From positions 96,740-160,739 of the forward strand of contig CAUYUJ010020255.1 of assembly GCA_963575745.1 (NCBI GenBank): a stretch of DNA of 64,000 nt. The letters are read 5' to 3'. Positions 12,225-24,569 of this stretch are shown here, piece after piece (position 1 is the stretch's first letter; each line of letters starts with the position of its first letter). Origin of the DNA: Prorocentrum cordatum. Lineage: Eukaryota > Sar > Dinophyceae > Prorocentrales > Prorocentraceae. A program made the position numbers and the translations under genes. The notes below the pieces were generated by a model. It did no database searches and was not told the DNA's origin. It was given only the letters and a program-made list of their open reading frames with translations.

Positions 12225-12375
12225 CGTGATGGGAGTGATGAGGGACGACGTCGCGCGACTGCGTGATGAGCGTGGGCCATAAGAGGCGTCATGGCGTGGT
12301 TGCGTGATGGGCGTGATGACGCCGACGACGACGACTATGGACGACGAACGTCCATCCTGGGACTGCGTGATGGGC
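12225..12375. repeat. GCGTGATGGGCGTGATGA short tandem repeat
   Basis: Degenerate repeats of GCGTGATG(A/G)GCGTG, interrupted by a GACGAC run. Confidence 0.6.
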
Positions 12376-12803
12376 TGGCCATAAGGAGGCAGATCCAGCC
12401 ACTGGGCCCCCCTCCCCTGGTGAGGAGCAACGATAGGGGGGACTGGCACCGGGGGGGATGCATGGACCTGGAATCGGCGATGCGTCGCCGATAGATCGGC
12501 GATGGGCCTCCGATCGTGAATCCGCATATTCCTGGGAAGGCTGGGGCTATCGGGCCCCCATCGGCGATCAATGGGCGATGGGGGTCGATGCATCCCCCCC
12601 CCCGTGCCCATCCCCCCCCCATCGTTGCCCCTGACCTCGTGCGCGAAAGCGCGCCCGGGGGCGGCGCCCTCGAGCTTGGCGCCTCCTCGGCGCTGCCTTC
12701 TCGAGGGCTCTGGGCCCGCCCGCCTGCTCCTGCCACTGCCCTGCACTCTGATCGTGGGCTGTTTTTGTCCTCCTGGCGTTCTGGGCTCCGCCCCGTCTCT
12801 TCA

Positions 12804-12954
12804 GGGGGCCACATGCGAACCCTACCCCTACCCCCCACGATTTCTGAGGGGGAGGGTGGGGTTCACTTGGTTCGGGAGCTTCCGAACCAAGTGAACCCCA
12901 CCCTCCCCCTTCAGAAATCGTGGGGGGTAGGGGTAGGGTTCGCATGTGGCCCCC
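12804..12954. repeat. Long hairpin, about 73-bp stem
   Basis: Arm 12804-12876 (GGGGGCCACATGCGAACCC...) and its reverse complement ending at 12954 differ by one inserted base and are separated by only a few nucleotides (GAGCTT centre). A transcript would fold into an almost perfect stem. No ORF is linked to it. Confidence 0.9.
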
Positions 12955-13339
12955 TACTCTTCTCTCGCCTCTCTCGCCGAGCGCGTTCCACTACTCGCAA
13001 AATGAAAACTTGCCTTCCTCCTTGCAATGCATCGTAAATCCCCCGCGGCGGATCCAGGCCATTTGCGAGTAGCTACTTTGCGAGTAGTGGGACGCGCTTG
13101 TCGAGTCTTGTTCTTTCGCTTCGTGCCTGCACCAACTTCCAGTGCAACCCACCGCTCGCTTTTACGGGCGCCTGACCGTCTCGCGCACCCTGGCGCCCGC
13201 GGACACAAAAAACTGTCGTGTCCGTCGTTTTCGTAGTTTTTGCCATTCGGAACAATTTTCAGGCCCTGGGGCTGTCAGAAACGGACCCCGGCATGAACAA
13301 CTACTCCCAGGGCGATTTTTCAGAGCAAGAGAGCCCAGA

Positions 13340-13540
13340 ATCGAATCGAGAACTTGGATCGGCGATCGAAACGAATCGGATCGGCGGAACTGGGCAACCG
13401 AGTCGGGAGAAATCGATTCGGCGACCATCGGCGGGCCAGCAGGCCTCCGTTGAGAAGTCGGAACCCAAATCGGAATCCGAAATCAAATCGAATCGGAATC
13501 GGAATCCATCAAAATCGAATCGAATCGGATCGGAGGAACC
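13340..13540. repeat. AATCG(G/A) simple-sequence tract
   Basis: Degenerate repeats of AATCGAATCGGAATC. The same repeat type occurs at 26445-26500. Confidence 0.75.
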
Positions 13541-13856
13541 GAACCGAGCCCTCTTTTTCCCTGGAGAAGCCCAGGAGCCCCCAAGGAGTCCAAAACCTGC
13601 CACGTCCTGATTGTTTCAGGACGGAGTCCCTGGAAGTCCTCACCCCCTTCCCTGGGACCAGTTTTTCGTCCTGAGCCGTTTCTTGATGGTCCCGAGGCCC
13701 GGCGAGGGCCCCCTGGGGCCGAAAAAATAGCCAAAACCCCCCCGTCCGGATTTTTTCTCACGACGCGGTCAGGTCTGGGGTCTTTTTTCCTCTCTCCCTG
13801 GGGAAGCCCAGGAGGGCGCAAATGTGGACGCCCAGAATGGGTGCGGAAAAAATGGG

Positions 13857-13990
13857 TACGATCCCCAACATCAAATGTTGCCCCAAACCAACAGCGGCCG
13901 CTGGTGGGCAGGCAGCTCTTCTGTTTGAAAAGCACACAGGCCGCGGCGGCGCGGACAGCGAGCCCTGTTCAAAATGGACAGGCAATGCTG
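13857..13990 (+). repeat. Dispersed repeat B, copy 2
   Basis: Relative of 5875-6020, sharing CAGCGGCCGCTGGTG and the flanking translated register. Ends just before the MITE at 14001. Confidence 0.5.
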
Positions 13991-14000
13991 CTGGGCATTG

Positions 14001-14186
14001 TACTCCAGATTTCGTAATAAAGGGAGGGGGGTCTCATTTCGGGGGGGGGGTCTTTTCCAGGCTATCTTGCAGGGCCTGGGGGGGTCTGGGGACGATGTTT
14101 TGGAGGGTTCTCCCACGGGGGGGGGTCTGAAATGGCTTGTCTTGGAGGGTCCAGACCCCCTCCCTTTTATTACGAAATCTGGAGTA
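14001..14186. mobile_element. TA-flanked MITE family C, copy 1
   Basis: A 182-nt element (14003-14184) is bounded by TA on both sides. Its terminal inverted repeats are about 30 nt (CTCCAGATTTCGTAATAAA... and the complement). A nearly identical copy lies at 16664-16847 in the same orientation. TA flanks and long TIRs without an ORF are typical of non-autonomous Tc1/mariner-type elements; the superfamily is inferred. Confidence 0.85.
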
Positions 14187-14344
14187 CCCAGAGCAGAGGG
14201 GGCGCCTCCCTGGCCCTCCCAACGCCCGATCGGCCCGCGGCCCCTGCAGGCCCGGCGCGAGGGCGGCCAGGGCAAACAGTGGGACCGGGCCGACGTCCTC
14301 TCGCAGCAGCGTGCGCAGACCGCCGGCTGCGCGCTCGGGGGGGT

Positions 14345-14622
<278 letters not shown>

Positions 14623-15470
14623 CTTCTCCGTTCGTCTCCCTCGCCCTCGCCTATGGGTCGTTGGGCTATTCTCGCGCGCCGCTTGGGCCGCGTGGCGTAT
14701 CTGTACGCGCCTGGCCTCTCGCTTCGTTTGCCTGGCCGACAGGCGTCCGCCTCGATGGACGCCAAGCGCTTGCTCGGCTCACGCTGCGCCGCAGCTTTGC
14801 CGTTGTGGTGTGCAGTGCTCACAGAAGGGGCGACCATCTCCAGACGGAGGAGAGCAGAGGGCAGTGCTCGCAGAAGGGACGACCCCTCTGGGGACGGAGG
14901 AGAGCAGAGGCGGAGGCGCTGCGAGGCTGCGCTGGGAGGACCGCCCCCGCGAGCGGGCGGGGAGGCGGCCCAGGCTGGTGGCCCTGCCCCGTCGGCGAAA
15001 TGCCACCGACATGAGCGACTGATGCTATTCCCCAATCGCTGCTTGCACTGAAGGGGTCCTAGCGGAAACTGAAAAATTTGGCGAACATTTCCCGCCGATG
15101 TTGGTAGCAAGCTGGGTTCCCGGGTTCCGGGTTCCCGGTTATTGGTTCCGGGCCGATTTCGGTGGGTTCTGGCTTCCCGGGCTCTCGGTCGATCTCCTCA
15201 GCGGAAACCATCCACTGATTGGGTTTTCTCTGGTGTAAGGTTGCTCCCATCGTACTTGGGGGCCAGGTCCCCAAAATAGTGTCTCGAGCATCCAGAACAA
15301 AACACATCTCGAAACTGTGTCGAAGGACTGGCGCCTTCCAGGGCCCGACCAGTGAAAAGCCTCCAGTGTTTCGGTATTGTCGGGGTGCTCGAAATCCTTT
15401 CTGGCGATTCAGGCTACAGCAGGTTGGAACATCATAAGATCGGGGCCCACCAAAGGGGGGAGACCCTGAG

Positions 15471-15645
15471 GGGGGGTGAGTTCGATCCGCTGGTGCATCG
15501 AATTTCCGAACAACGATGCCCGCCGCGCGCCCCAATTGTCGACGCTTCTGGGGTTCCGGCGGCGGCCAGGCCGGAGACCTCGCTTTGCATCGTTTACCTG
15601 CGGTTCGATGCGCCAACGGACCGAACTCACCCCCCCCGTGGCCCC
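15471..15645. mobile_element. TIR element (MITE-like), family D
   Basis: The left end GGGGGGTGAGTTCGATCCG..GGTGCATCG matches the reverse complement of the right end CGATGCGCCAACGGACCGAA.. over about 30 nt. The interior of about 110 nt is non-coding. It is followed at 15660-15780 by the CATCGGCGATG block also found at 11.8 kb. Confidence 0.65.
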
Positions 15646-15879
15646 CCCCCCCCCCGAGCCCCCGAACTCCGACGTCGCCGACGCGTCGGCGATGCATCGA
15701 CGTTTCATCGCCGATGCATCGGCGATGCGGCGCAATCCTTCGACCCCATCTGCTCCGATCCCATCTGGGAGGCCCACAGATGGGGACAAGGGGCGGGCGG
15801 TCCTCTAAGGAGCCACGGCGCGTCTCAAAAAAGGTTGGAGGCGTCTGTGGAAACCCCTTCCGTCGCGCCCCCCCCCCCC

Positions 15880-16328
15880 CCCCCAAGCGCGCCGCCCAAA
15901 TAATCTCGGCGGCACTGGATCCCGTGCCTGGCCAGCAGCTCCAGCGCGACGCTCGCGGACAGGATGACCAGGGCCAACCGCACGCTTACGAGCTGAAAGG
16001 CGGAGGAGACGACGTAGGCCAGGCTCCACAAATACGATAAAAAACAATTCACCTTCCAAATGTACTTTGTGTTAGCCCAGACGTCGTCGGACCTGGTGTT
16101 GGGACGAGCGGGACCGCCATCCCCTCCGCCGCTGCTGGTGCCTCTGCTCGGGGCCGTAACAGGCTCATAGTCAACATCGAACTCGGGGTCGATCGTTCTC
16201 TTGTACCACTTCTTCCTAAACTTCAGGAGCTGCCTGTAATTTGGCGGTGGGTAAATACCTGAAAGATACGCCTGCCATCGCTCGTCATTCCAATCAAATA
16301 GATTGAACTGAGAATACTGCTTGTCCAT
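15880..16328 (-). CDS. TMEM33/Pom33-like protein, N-terminal exon
   Basis: The start is the ATG at 16328-16326 (MDKQYSQFNLFDWNDERW), 20 nt downstream of a good acceptor (GTGCAG|AATGG) that could take a spliced leader. The N-terminal motif FDWNDERWQAYLSG, followed by LLKFRKKWYKRTIDPEFD, reads as a conserved cytosolic lead-in. Two hydrophobic segments follow (about residues 100-118 and 120-137), then LLARHGIQCRRDYL before the frame runs into a poly-G tract, so the 3' splice limit near 15880 is approximate. The C-terminal part of the same protein type is at 6946-7423 on the same strand, suggesting one gene with an intron of about 8.5 kb. Product call is pattern-based. Confidence 0.55.
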
Positions 16329-16663
16329 GGCCCTGGTGATTCCATTCTGCACGCATAACGACAAGCAAGAGGCACTATGGCATATCCATTGAACCAGCGT
16401 GGCGACGGAAACCGCTCGCTCTTCCAACAACAAGGACGCTGTCCGCCAATCAAGCTCAAGCGGTTCAGCCGGACGAGCAGCAGATCCAACGAGCTACGAC
16501 ATGTTCGTGTTGTGAAGGCGACGGCATTTGTTCCTGGCATCGCGTGGACCGCTCAGCCTTGATCGATCGCAGTTTTCTGGCTGCGCGGATCGTTCGCATC
16601 GCCCGACTCCTGGCCAGCGGAGATGGTCAACCCTGACCGAGCGCGTCCACGGATCGGGGCAGG

Positions 16664-16847
16664 TACTCCAGATTTCGTAATAAAAGGGAGGGGGTCTCAT
16701 TTCGGGGGGGGTCTCTTCCAGGCTATCTTGGAGGGCCTGGGGGGGTCTGGGGACGATGTCTTGGAGGGTTCTCCCACGGGGGGGGGTCTGAAATGGCTTG
16801 TCTTGGAGGGTCCAGACCCCCTCCCTTCTATTACGAAATCTGGCGTA
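16664..16847. mobile_element. TA-flanked MITE family C, copy 2
   Basis: A 180-nt element (16666-16845) with TA on both sides, the same TIRs as 14001-14186 and almost the same interior. It sits about 340 nt upstream of the TMEM33-like ATG, while copy 1 lies beyond the 3' end of that exon. Confidence 0.85.
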
Positions 16848-17347
16848 CCCCCGAAAGATGAGGCCAATGCCGCCTCACTTGGCGACGGATCGCGTCGGTT
16901 GTGTGAGGAAGCGGGGCCCGCCATTTATCCGGGCACCTCAACGGTGGTCCTGGGTCCTTGGCTGTGGTCCTGGGTCGCACGGCCGCGGCCAACGCTCCCC
17001 CGCTTAAGACGAGCCAAGGCAAAGTCGAAACGGGGCAGCGATAGGTCGGGGATCTCCGAGATCCGTTAATTCCGGAGGATGTATCGGGCGCCGAACGCTC
17101 TGAGAGCGTTCCGGAACGTTTTGGAACGATGTTATCCCTGCTCGAGCTCCGCCCGAACCATCCCCCCCGACCAATTACCAGACAACCCCAACCTAACCCG
17201 AAAACGGGTCTGGGGGGGTACGGGTTCCGCATGTGTTTTTCCCAACCATCTTGTGGTGTTGGGTCCTCGTTTTGACAAGACGGTCACCGCGTTCTTCTCC
17301 TTCCTTCCTCCCTCCTCCCTCCTCCCCCTCCCCCCTCCTCCCTCCTC

Positions 17348-19170
17348 CCTGCGTCTCACCCACACAGTACAGCGCTCCTTGGCCCCATAGGGAGCTCCAC
17401 CGAAGGTCCCAGTGAGAACGCCCGCATGCGTCATCCACCACACAGCACAGCTTTCTTCCCCGCGTTTCAGCCGCCCAATACATCGTGTTGTGGCCCCATG
17501 GGGGGCTCCACCGAATGTCCCGGTGGGACCGCCCGCATTCGTCAACCACCTCCCAGCACAGCCCTTCCTCCCTGCGTTTCACCCACTCACTACAGCGTTT
17601 CGTGGCCCCATCGGGAGCTCCACCGAAGGTCCAAGTGGGACCGCCCGCATGCGTCAACCACCACCCAGCACAGCCCTTCCTTCCTGCGTTTCACCCGCCC
17701 AGTACAGCGCTTCGTGGCTCCATAGGGAACTCCACCGAAAGTCCCAGTGAGACCGCCCGCATGCGTCAACCACCACCCAGCACAGCCCGTCCTCACTGCG
17801 TTGCACCCACCCAGTACAGCGTTTCGTGGCCCCATCGGGAGCTCCACCGAAGGTCCCAGTGGCACCGCCCGCATGCGTCAACCACCACCCAGCACAGCAC
17901 TTCCTCCTTGCTTCACCCACCCAGTAAAACGCTTCGTGGCTCCATAGGGAAACTCACCGAAGATCCCACTGGGACCGCCCGCATGCGTCAACCACCACTC
18001 AGCACAGCCCTTCCTTCCTGCGCTTTGCCCCACCCAGTACAGCGTTTCGTGGCCCCATCGGGAGCTCCACCGATGGTCCCAGTGGGACCGCCCACATGCG
18101 TCAACCACCACCCAGCACAGCCCTTCCTCCCTGCGTTTTACCCACCCAGTACAACGTTTCGTGGCCCCATAGGGGGCTCCACCGAAGGTCCCAGTGAGAC
18201 CGCCCACATGCGTCAACCACCACCCAGCACAGCCCTTCCTCCCTGCGTCGCACCCACCCAGTACAGCGCTTCGTGGCCCAATAGGGAGCTCCTCCGAAGG
18301 TCCCAAGGGGACCACCCGCATGCGTCAATCACCATCAAGCACAGCCCTTCCTCCCTGCGCTTCACGCACCCATTGCAGCGCTTCGTGGTCCCATCGGGAG
18401 CCCCACCGAAGGTCCCAGTGGGACCACCCAGTACAGCGTTTCGTGGCCCCATAGGGAACTCGTCCGATAGTCCCAACGGGACCGCCCGAAGGCGTCAGCC
18501 AACATCCAGTACAGCGTTTCGTGGCCCCATCGGGAGCTCCACAGAAAGACCCCAGTGGCACCGCCCGCACGCGTCGTCCACCACCCAATACTCCACTTCG
18601 CGGCCCCATTGATTGGGAGCTCCACCAAGTCCCAAGGGGCACCGCTCGCATGCGTCCCCCTCACCCGGTACAGCGTTTCGTGGCCCCGTAGGGAATTCCA
18701 GTGGTCCGCTCGCATGCGACCCCCCACCCAGTGCAGCGTTTCGTGGGCCTATAGGGAGCTCTACCGAAGGCCCCAGTGACACCGCCCGCATGCGCCCCCC
18801 CTCCCAGTACAGCCGTTCGTGGCCCCATGGGTGCCGCACCGAAGCCCCCACTGGCACCGCCCGCATACGTCGGCCACTACCCAGTACAGCGTTCCGTGGC
18901 CCCGTAGGGAGCTACACATAAAGACCCCAGTGGCACCGCCCGCGTGCGCCTCCCCCAACCAGTACAACGTTTCGTGGCCTCATCGGGAGCTCCAGCGAAG
19001 GGCACCGCCCGCATGAGCCCGCCACGTCCAGTACAGCGTCTCGTGGCCCATAGCGAGCCCCACCGAAGGCCCCAGTGGTAGCGCCCGCATGCGTCTCCCA
19101 CACCCATTACGGCACGTCCCTCACGTGTTTCGTGGCCCTATAGGAAGCTCCACCGAAAGCTCCGAAAGCG
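17348..19170. repeat. Minisatellite array 1, 111-113 nt unit
   Basis: About 16 units contain the core TTTCGTGGCCCCATAGGGAG, then CTCCACCGAAGGTCCCAGT, and CGCATGCGTCAACCACCACC. Spacing between TACAGCG(T/C)TTCGTGG cores is 111-113 nt in the first part and degenerates after 18400. A leader at 17222-17345 (CCCAACCATCTTGTGGTGTTGGG, then a TCCTCC tract) precedes it. Confidence 0.9.
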
Positions 19171-19225
19171 GCTCGCACAATGCGTTATTCACTACTGCGC
19201 ATGGTTGGGTCCTTCGCCAGGATAA

Positions 19226-20590
19226 TTCCCAACCGTTCTGTGGTGTTGGGCCCTCGTTTTGATGAAACAGCGCCCGGCGTCTCCTCCTTTTCACTTATCC
19301 TTCCTCCTCCTCCCTCCTCCCATCCCTGCCTCTGCCCTCCGCACCCCTTTTCGGCACACCCCTCACACGTTTCGTGGCCCCATGTAGAGCTCCACCCGAG
19401 GCCCCAGTTGCAGCGCCCACATGCGGTTCCAACCACATTTCGGCGAACCCCTCACACGTTTCGTGGCCCACTGGGGAGCTCCACAGAAGGCTCCAGGGGC
19501 ACCGCCCGCATGCGGTTCCACCCTCCATTTCGGTGCACATCTCAAACGTTTCGTGGCCCCATAGGGAGTTCCACCGAAGGCCCCATTTGCAACTCCCGCA
19601 TGCGGTTCCACCCCATATCGGCACACCCCTCACACGCTTCGTGGCCACATAGAGAGCTCCACCGAAAGCCCCAGTTGCAGCGCCCGCATGCGGCTCCACC
19701 CCATATCGGCACACCCCTCACAAGTTTCGAGGACCCATATAAAGCTCCACCGAAAAACCCAGTTGCAGCGCCCGCATGCGGTTCCACCCTACACTTCGGT
19801 GCACCTCTCACACATTTCGTGGCTCCTGAGGTAGCTTGACCGAAGACCCCAGAGGCAGCAACCGCATGTAGTTCCACCTCCATGTCGGTGCATCCCTCAC
19901 ACGTTTCGTGGCCAGATAGGGAGCTCCACCGAAGGCCTCAGAGGCAGCGCCCGCATGCCGTTCCCCCCTGTTCGGTGCACCTCTCAAACGTTTTGTGGCC
20001 CCATAGGGAGCTCCTCCGAAGGCCCCAGCGGCAGCGCCTGCATGCGGTCCCACCATCCGTTTCGGCCCGCCCCTCACACGTTTCGTGGCCCCGTAGGGAG
20101 CCCCACCGAAGGCCCCGGTGGCAGCGCCCGCATGCGGCTGCACCCCCATATCGGCACACCCCTCACAAATTTCGAGGACCCATATAAAGCTCCACCGAAA
20201 GCCCCAGTGGCAGCGCCCGCATGCGGTTCCACCCTCCATTCTGGCGCCCCCCTCTCACATTTCGTGGCCCCATAGGTAGCTCCACCGAAGGCTCCAACAT
20301 CAACGCCCGCATGCGGTTCAGCCTCCATTTCGGCACCCCGCCATCCGTTTCATGGCCCCATAAAGGGGCTCCACCGAAGGTCCCAATGGCAGCGCCCGCA
20401 TGCAGTTCCACATTCCATTCTTGCGAACCCCTCACACGCGTCGTGGCGTGGCAGCGCCCACATGGCGGCCCCGCCACATTTCGGCACACCCTTGACGCGC
20501 TTCGTGGCCCCACAAAGGGACCCACCGACGGCGATACTCACAACGACGGTACCCACAACTGCACATGGTTGAGCCCTTCGCCAGGCTGAT
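19226..20590. repeat. Minisatellite array 2, 88-90 nt unit
   Basis: Same core as array 1 (CGTTTCGTGGCCCCATAGGG), but each unit is about 90 nt and carries CGCCCGCATGCGGTTCCACC. It starts with the same leader (CCCAACC.TTCTGTGGTGTTG, 19226-19355). The tail word CTGCGCATGGTTGGGTCCTT precedes the leader at 19195, and its relative CTGCACATGGTTGAGCCCTT ends the array near 20580. Confidence 0.9.
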
Positions 20591-20739
20591 TTCAATCTTC
20601 CCCGACGCCGCCCTCCCAACTGGAAATGGAGGGCAAATCGAGGCCTTCGGGTTGGGTCGGGGTGGCTGAGGGGTGTGGCGACCTCCCTCTCTCCCCTCAA
20701 AAGGCCGCTCATGTCCTGGCGGGAGCGTCGGGAGGGGGG

Positions 20740-20782
20740 GGGTGATGATGATGATGCTGATGATGATGATGATGATGATGAT

Positions 20783-20813
<31 letters not shown>

Positions 20814-21330
20814 AGGAGGAGGAGGGAGGTGGGAGGAGGTGGTGGATGAGGAGGAGGAGGAGGAGGAGGAGGAGGAGGAGGAGGAGGAGGGGAGGATGAG
20901 GAGAGGAGGAGGAGGAGGAGGAGGAGTAGTATGAAGTTGAGGAGATGGGGAGAGGAGGAGGAGGAGGAGGAAGAGAGGAGGAGGAGGAGGAGGAGGAGGA
21001 GGAGGAGGAGGAGGAGATGTGGAGGAGGAGGGGTAGAGGAGGAGGAGCAGGAGGAGGAGATATGGTGGAGGAGGAGGAGAGAGGAGGAGGAGGATGAGTG
21101 GAGGAGGAGGGAGGAGAGGAGGAGGAGGAGCAGCAGGAGGAGAGGAGGAGGAGGAGGAGGAGGAAGTTGAGGAGATGGTGGAGATGGTGGAGGAGATGAG
21201 TGGAGGAGGAGGAGGAGGAGGAGGAGGAGGAGGCGGAGGAGGGAGGAGAGGAAGGCGGAGGAGGAGGAGCAGGAGGAGGAGGAGGAGCAGGAGGAGGAGG
21301 AGGAGGAGGAGGAGGAGGAGGAGGAATATC
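20740..21330. repeat. GAT then GGA/GAGG low-complexity tract
   Basis: About 590 nt of GATGAT followed by GGA-type repeats. Frames over it are poly-Glu, poly-Arg, poly-Gly or poly-Ser. Confidence 0.9.
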
Positions 21331-21475
21331 CAGCCGCGGCGGGGCTAGGACAGCCCACCGGAGGCCCAGCCTTCCCGACCCTCGCGCCTCTCTCGGGGGC
21401 CCCGCCGTGCGGTCCTGGGTCGTAGGCCTCCGCCGATGTCCGTCTCCTCCTCGCCATGTCCTGCCGGCCCGCACA

Positions 21476-21522
21476 CCGCGCACGCGCGCGCACGCGCGCG
21501 CACGCGCGCGCACGCGCGCAGG
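21476..21522. repeat. (CGCGCA)n microsatellite
   Basis: Eight or so CGCGCACG units. A further (GATGAT)(GGA)n tract lies at 21808-21907 and a CTC-rich tract at 22310-22410. No gene is supported in 20.7-22.6 kb. Confidence 0.85.
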
Positions 21523-22719
21523 GCGCCTCTCGCGCCTCGGCGGGGGCCGTTGGCTGTCGGGCTCCCCGGGGGGACGCAAGACTCGGGTTCGGGGGACTCG
21601 GGTTTTGGCCTGACAGGGCCATCATGACAACGACGAGGCCCAGCCTGAAATTTGACACCCCACGAGAACGGGACCGCCCAAATCTGGGAGGCGCTCGCCA
21701 AAGAGCGTCGGCAAACCCGTGTCCCGGCGCACTCGAGTCTTACGTTTCCCCGACCCTCGGAGGGCGGAGGCTATTTGGAGGGAGCGTCGCCCAGGGGAGG
21801 AGGAGAAGGATGATGATGATGACGATGATGATGATGAGGAGGAGGAGGAGGAGGAGGAGGAGGAGGAGGAGGAGGAGAAGGAGGAGGAGGAGGAGGAGGA
21901 GGAGGAAGCGCTGCGCCGCGCGCGGTGTCTCTCGCCCCTCTGCGGGGGAACCGCTGGCTGTCGGGCTCCGCCTCGCCCCTGGGAGCTGCCTGGCCGCCTC
22001 GGGCGCGCTGCCCGGGCGCTGCTCCGGAGCCTGGGGAGCGTTGCCCGGGAGCTGCGCGCTGTGCACGGGCCCAGGGAAGCGCTGCGGAGGAGCGCAAACG
22101 CTGCCCTCGGCGGTATACGGCGGCTTTCCGGCGGCTTGTCGGATGCCTTCGGCGGCCCGTCTGAGCGACGCCCAGAAACGGGTCTTACATAGCAACCATG
22201 TGCAACACAGCGCCTGTGTACACCACAATGCTTGCGTGAATTATTGATCATCGAATGGAGCCTTTTTCTCTCCTCCGTCCTCCTCCCCCTCCATTTCCAA
22301 TTCCATCTCCAACTCCTCCTCCTCCTCCTCCTCCTCCACCATCTCCTCCTCATCCTCCCCCTCCTCCTCCACCATCTCCTCCTCCCCCCCCTCCTCCCTC
22401 ATCTTTCCCCCTGTCGTGCGGGCGGACGCTACAGCGCACGTGCGCATCTCAGCGTGCACTGCGGAATGGTCTGTTGAATTAATCAATTTGGTTTTCCGGA
22501 TGGCCAATTCTGCTGGGTCCCCCTAGACGCATATGGGATGAGTAAGGATGATGCGGGAGGCCTCGTAGATTCCGCTGGCGCTCCTTTTTCCAAACGCATT
22601 CCTTTCCAAATCCTAGATAAATGTTCTGTGGAATCCACAGGCGCTCCATTTTGTCACAAGGACTCCTTCTAAAGTTCTATATGCAAGAACTGTGCTCTAT
22701 TGCACACGGTTGCTGTGGT

Positions 22720-22890
22720 GCACAAATCGCGCCGTGGTGTACACAGGCGCTGTAGTGCACGCAGGCATTGTGGCACAGACTAGGGCTGTGTTGCACGCGG
22801 CTGCTGCGGTGTACATAGGCTGTGTTGTGTACACAGGCGCTGTGGTGCTCGCAGGCACTGTGGTGTACACAGGCACTGTGGTGCGGATTG
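22720..22890. repeat. 18-nt minisatellite
   Basis: About nine units of the type GCGCTGTGGTGTACACAG. Because 18 is a multiple of three, one plus-strand frame stays open with a periodic AVVYTG pattern; I do not call it a gene. Confidence 0.75.
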
Positions 22891-23261
22891 CCACCTACAT
22901 GCTGCTGCTACCCTTCCTCGGTCATTCCTAAGTGTTCCCAGACGCAGCCGGCGCGAAACGTGACGTCCTCGGCCCCGCCCCCCCCCGGATGACGGCCGTC
23001 ATCGGCCCGAAATGCAAAAACTGGCTCCAGCCGCGTCCGCGCGCGCGACGACGATGAGCGACGAGCGACGAGCGACGAGCGACGAGCACGAGCACGAGGA
23101 CGACCGCGACGACTGCGGACCAGACCACTATGCGGATTCCTTTGCGGACGCCTATGCGGATCCCAATGCGCACGGCGGCAGTGCCCGGGGCACATAGGGA
23201 GGGAGGGTGGCCGGGGGCTATAACGCCCGTTATGCCCAAAGCAATCAAGAAACACGCTCCA

Positions 23262-23350
23262 TAGTGACCTCACGCGGTGGCGCACGCGGGCCGCCCGCGC
23301 GAGACGCTACCTTGGAGACGAGGGCGCTTACGCGCGAGCTCGCGCGGGAA
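23262..23350. repeat. Dispersed repeat E, copy 1
   Basis: About 90 nt beginning CCTCACGCGGTGGCGCACGC matches 28682-28780 in the same orientation. No other structure is seen from 22.9 to 24.5 kb. Confidence 0.6.
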
Positions 23351-24569
23351 GCTCACGCCCCAATGTCGGCGCTTCTGCGTCGCCCATTTGGACGCCTGCG
23401 GAAGCCGTCGGAGGGCTTCTGGGAGGCACTCGGCGGCCTTCTAAACTGCAACCGTGCCTTCGGGAGCCTTTGGCGGCCTCCAGAGAGCCTTCGAGGGTCT
23501 TAGGACCTTCCTGGAGGGTTCCAGAAAACTCGGCATTTGGATGACAACTACCTCACAAGGAGGTGGCTTGTATAGGCGAAGAGCCAGGCTCAGCAGACTC
23601 CTGGCCATCACACTGTCACCATCCAACCGTCGTCCGTGTTCTGACTACCACGGTTGCTCGTCAACCTGGAAAGTCAGGTTCCCAGCCCTGGAAACCCCGT
23701 CATCCATCCGCAGGTGTGGTGGTAACTTTTGCCACCGAAGGGCAACACAAAACTACCACCACCCCACCGACGAGTGATAGGAACAATGAAATCGTGAATA
23801 GAGAGGGGAAACGGAAGATGAATAATGAGGCAACAATGCTCAAACTCATAGAGACGCCATTTGCAAGCTCGAATACAGGCAACTCATGGACTACGGCGTA
23901 GGGAGTGACAAATCCTCGCTCGCCGCCCCAACCCAATCTCAATAACAAGGCGGAAGTAGGACCGATCATGCAACATCAAACGACGTGGAAACGAAGAGGC
24001 AATGGGGGGCGCGCATATCAATTTTGACTCCCCCAGGCAATGGGAACTGTGGTGCTGCTAACCAGCCTCGAGCGTATCCCTACCGATAGGACCACCCTAC
24101 GGATGATAAGGAGGTTTGGGGGGCAAAGGGGAGGCGGTCGATGTGCGATGACTCCCACCTGCCGCCACCACAGATTGTGCGGGCAAATAGATACCACCTA
24201 CTTCCGCGCTTGCTTCTAACTTTTATATATGTATATATGTATATACACATTTACACAAACATTGTTCCATGCATCTATGTATCAATCAATACATCTATCT
24301 ATCAATCTATCGAGTCGATAGATCAACCAATCGGCCTATCGACCCTAATCAATCAATCAGTATCCGCCGGCCCCCTTGTGGGGCCTCCAGGCTGAGGGCC
24401 ACGGTTTGCTGTTCCCTGCGCCAGTTGCAGTTTCCAGTTTTCACTGTTACAGTTCTGCTTCTTGCTGGACCGCGCCAGGGGTGGGGGGGGGCGAGAAGGA
24501 ACCTAGTTACCACGCCCGAATCGCGTTGTCTGTCTTCCTGGGGGGGGCGTGGGACACGTAAAAGTATAT

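Larger units (their letters stand above)
17178..20670 (+). mobile_element. Family A TIR element carrying two satellite arrays
   Basis: The left end (CCAGACAACCCCAACCTAAC, then GGGGGGTACGGGTTCCGC) matches the left half of the 5226 element. The right end (GAAATGGAGGGCAAATCG.., then CCTTCGGGTTGGGTCGGGGT) matches its right half. In the compact copy these halves are adjacent; here about 3.4 kb of leader plus minisatellite separates them. No ORF with a recognisable domain is present, so mobilisation would have to be in trans. That the two ends form one unit is inference. Confidence 0.5.

Noticed and set aside
20350-21658. 400-residue Ser/Pro/Leu-rich minus-strand frames
   Set aside because: They run over (GGA)n and (GAT)n microsatellite; composition follows the repeat and carries no motif.
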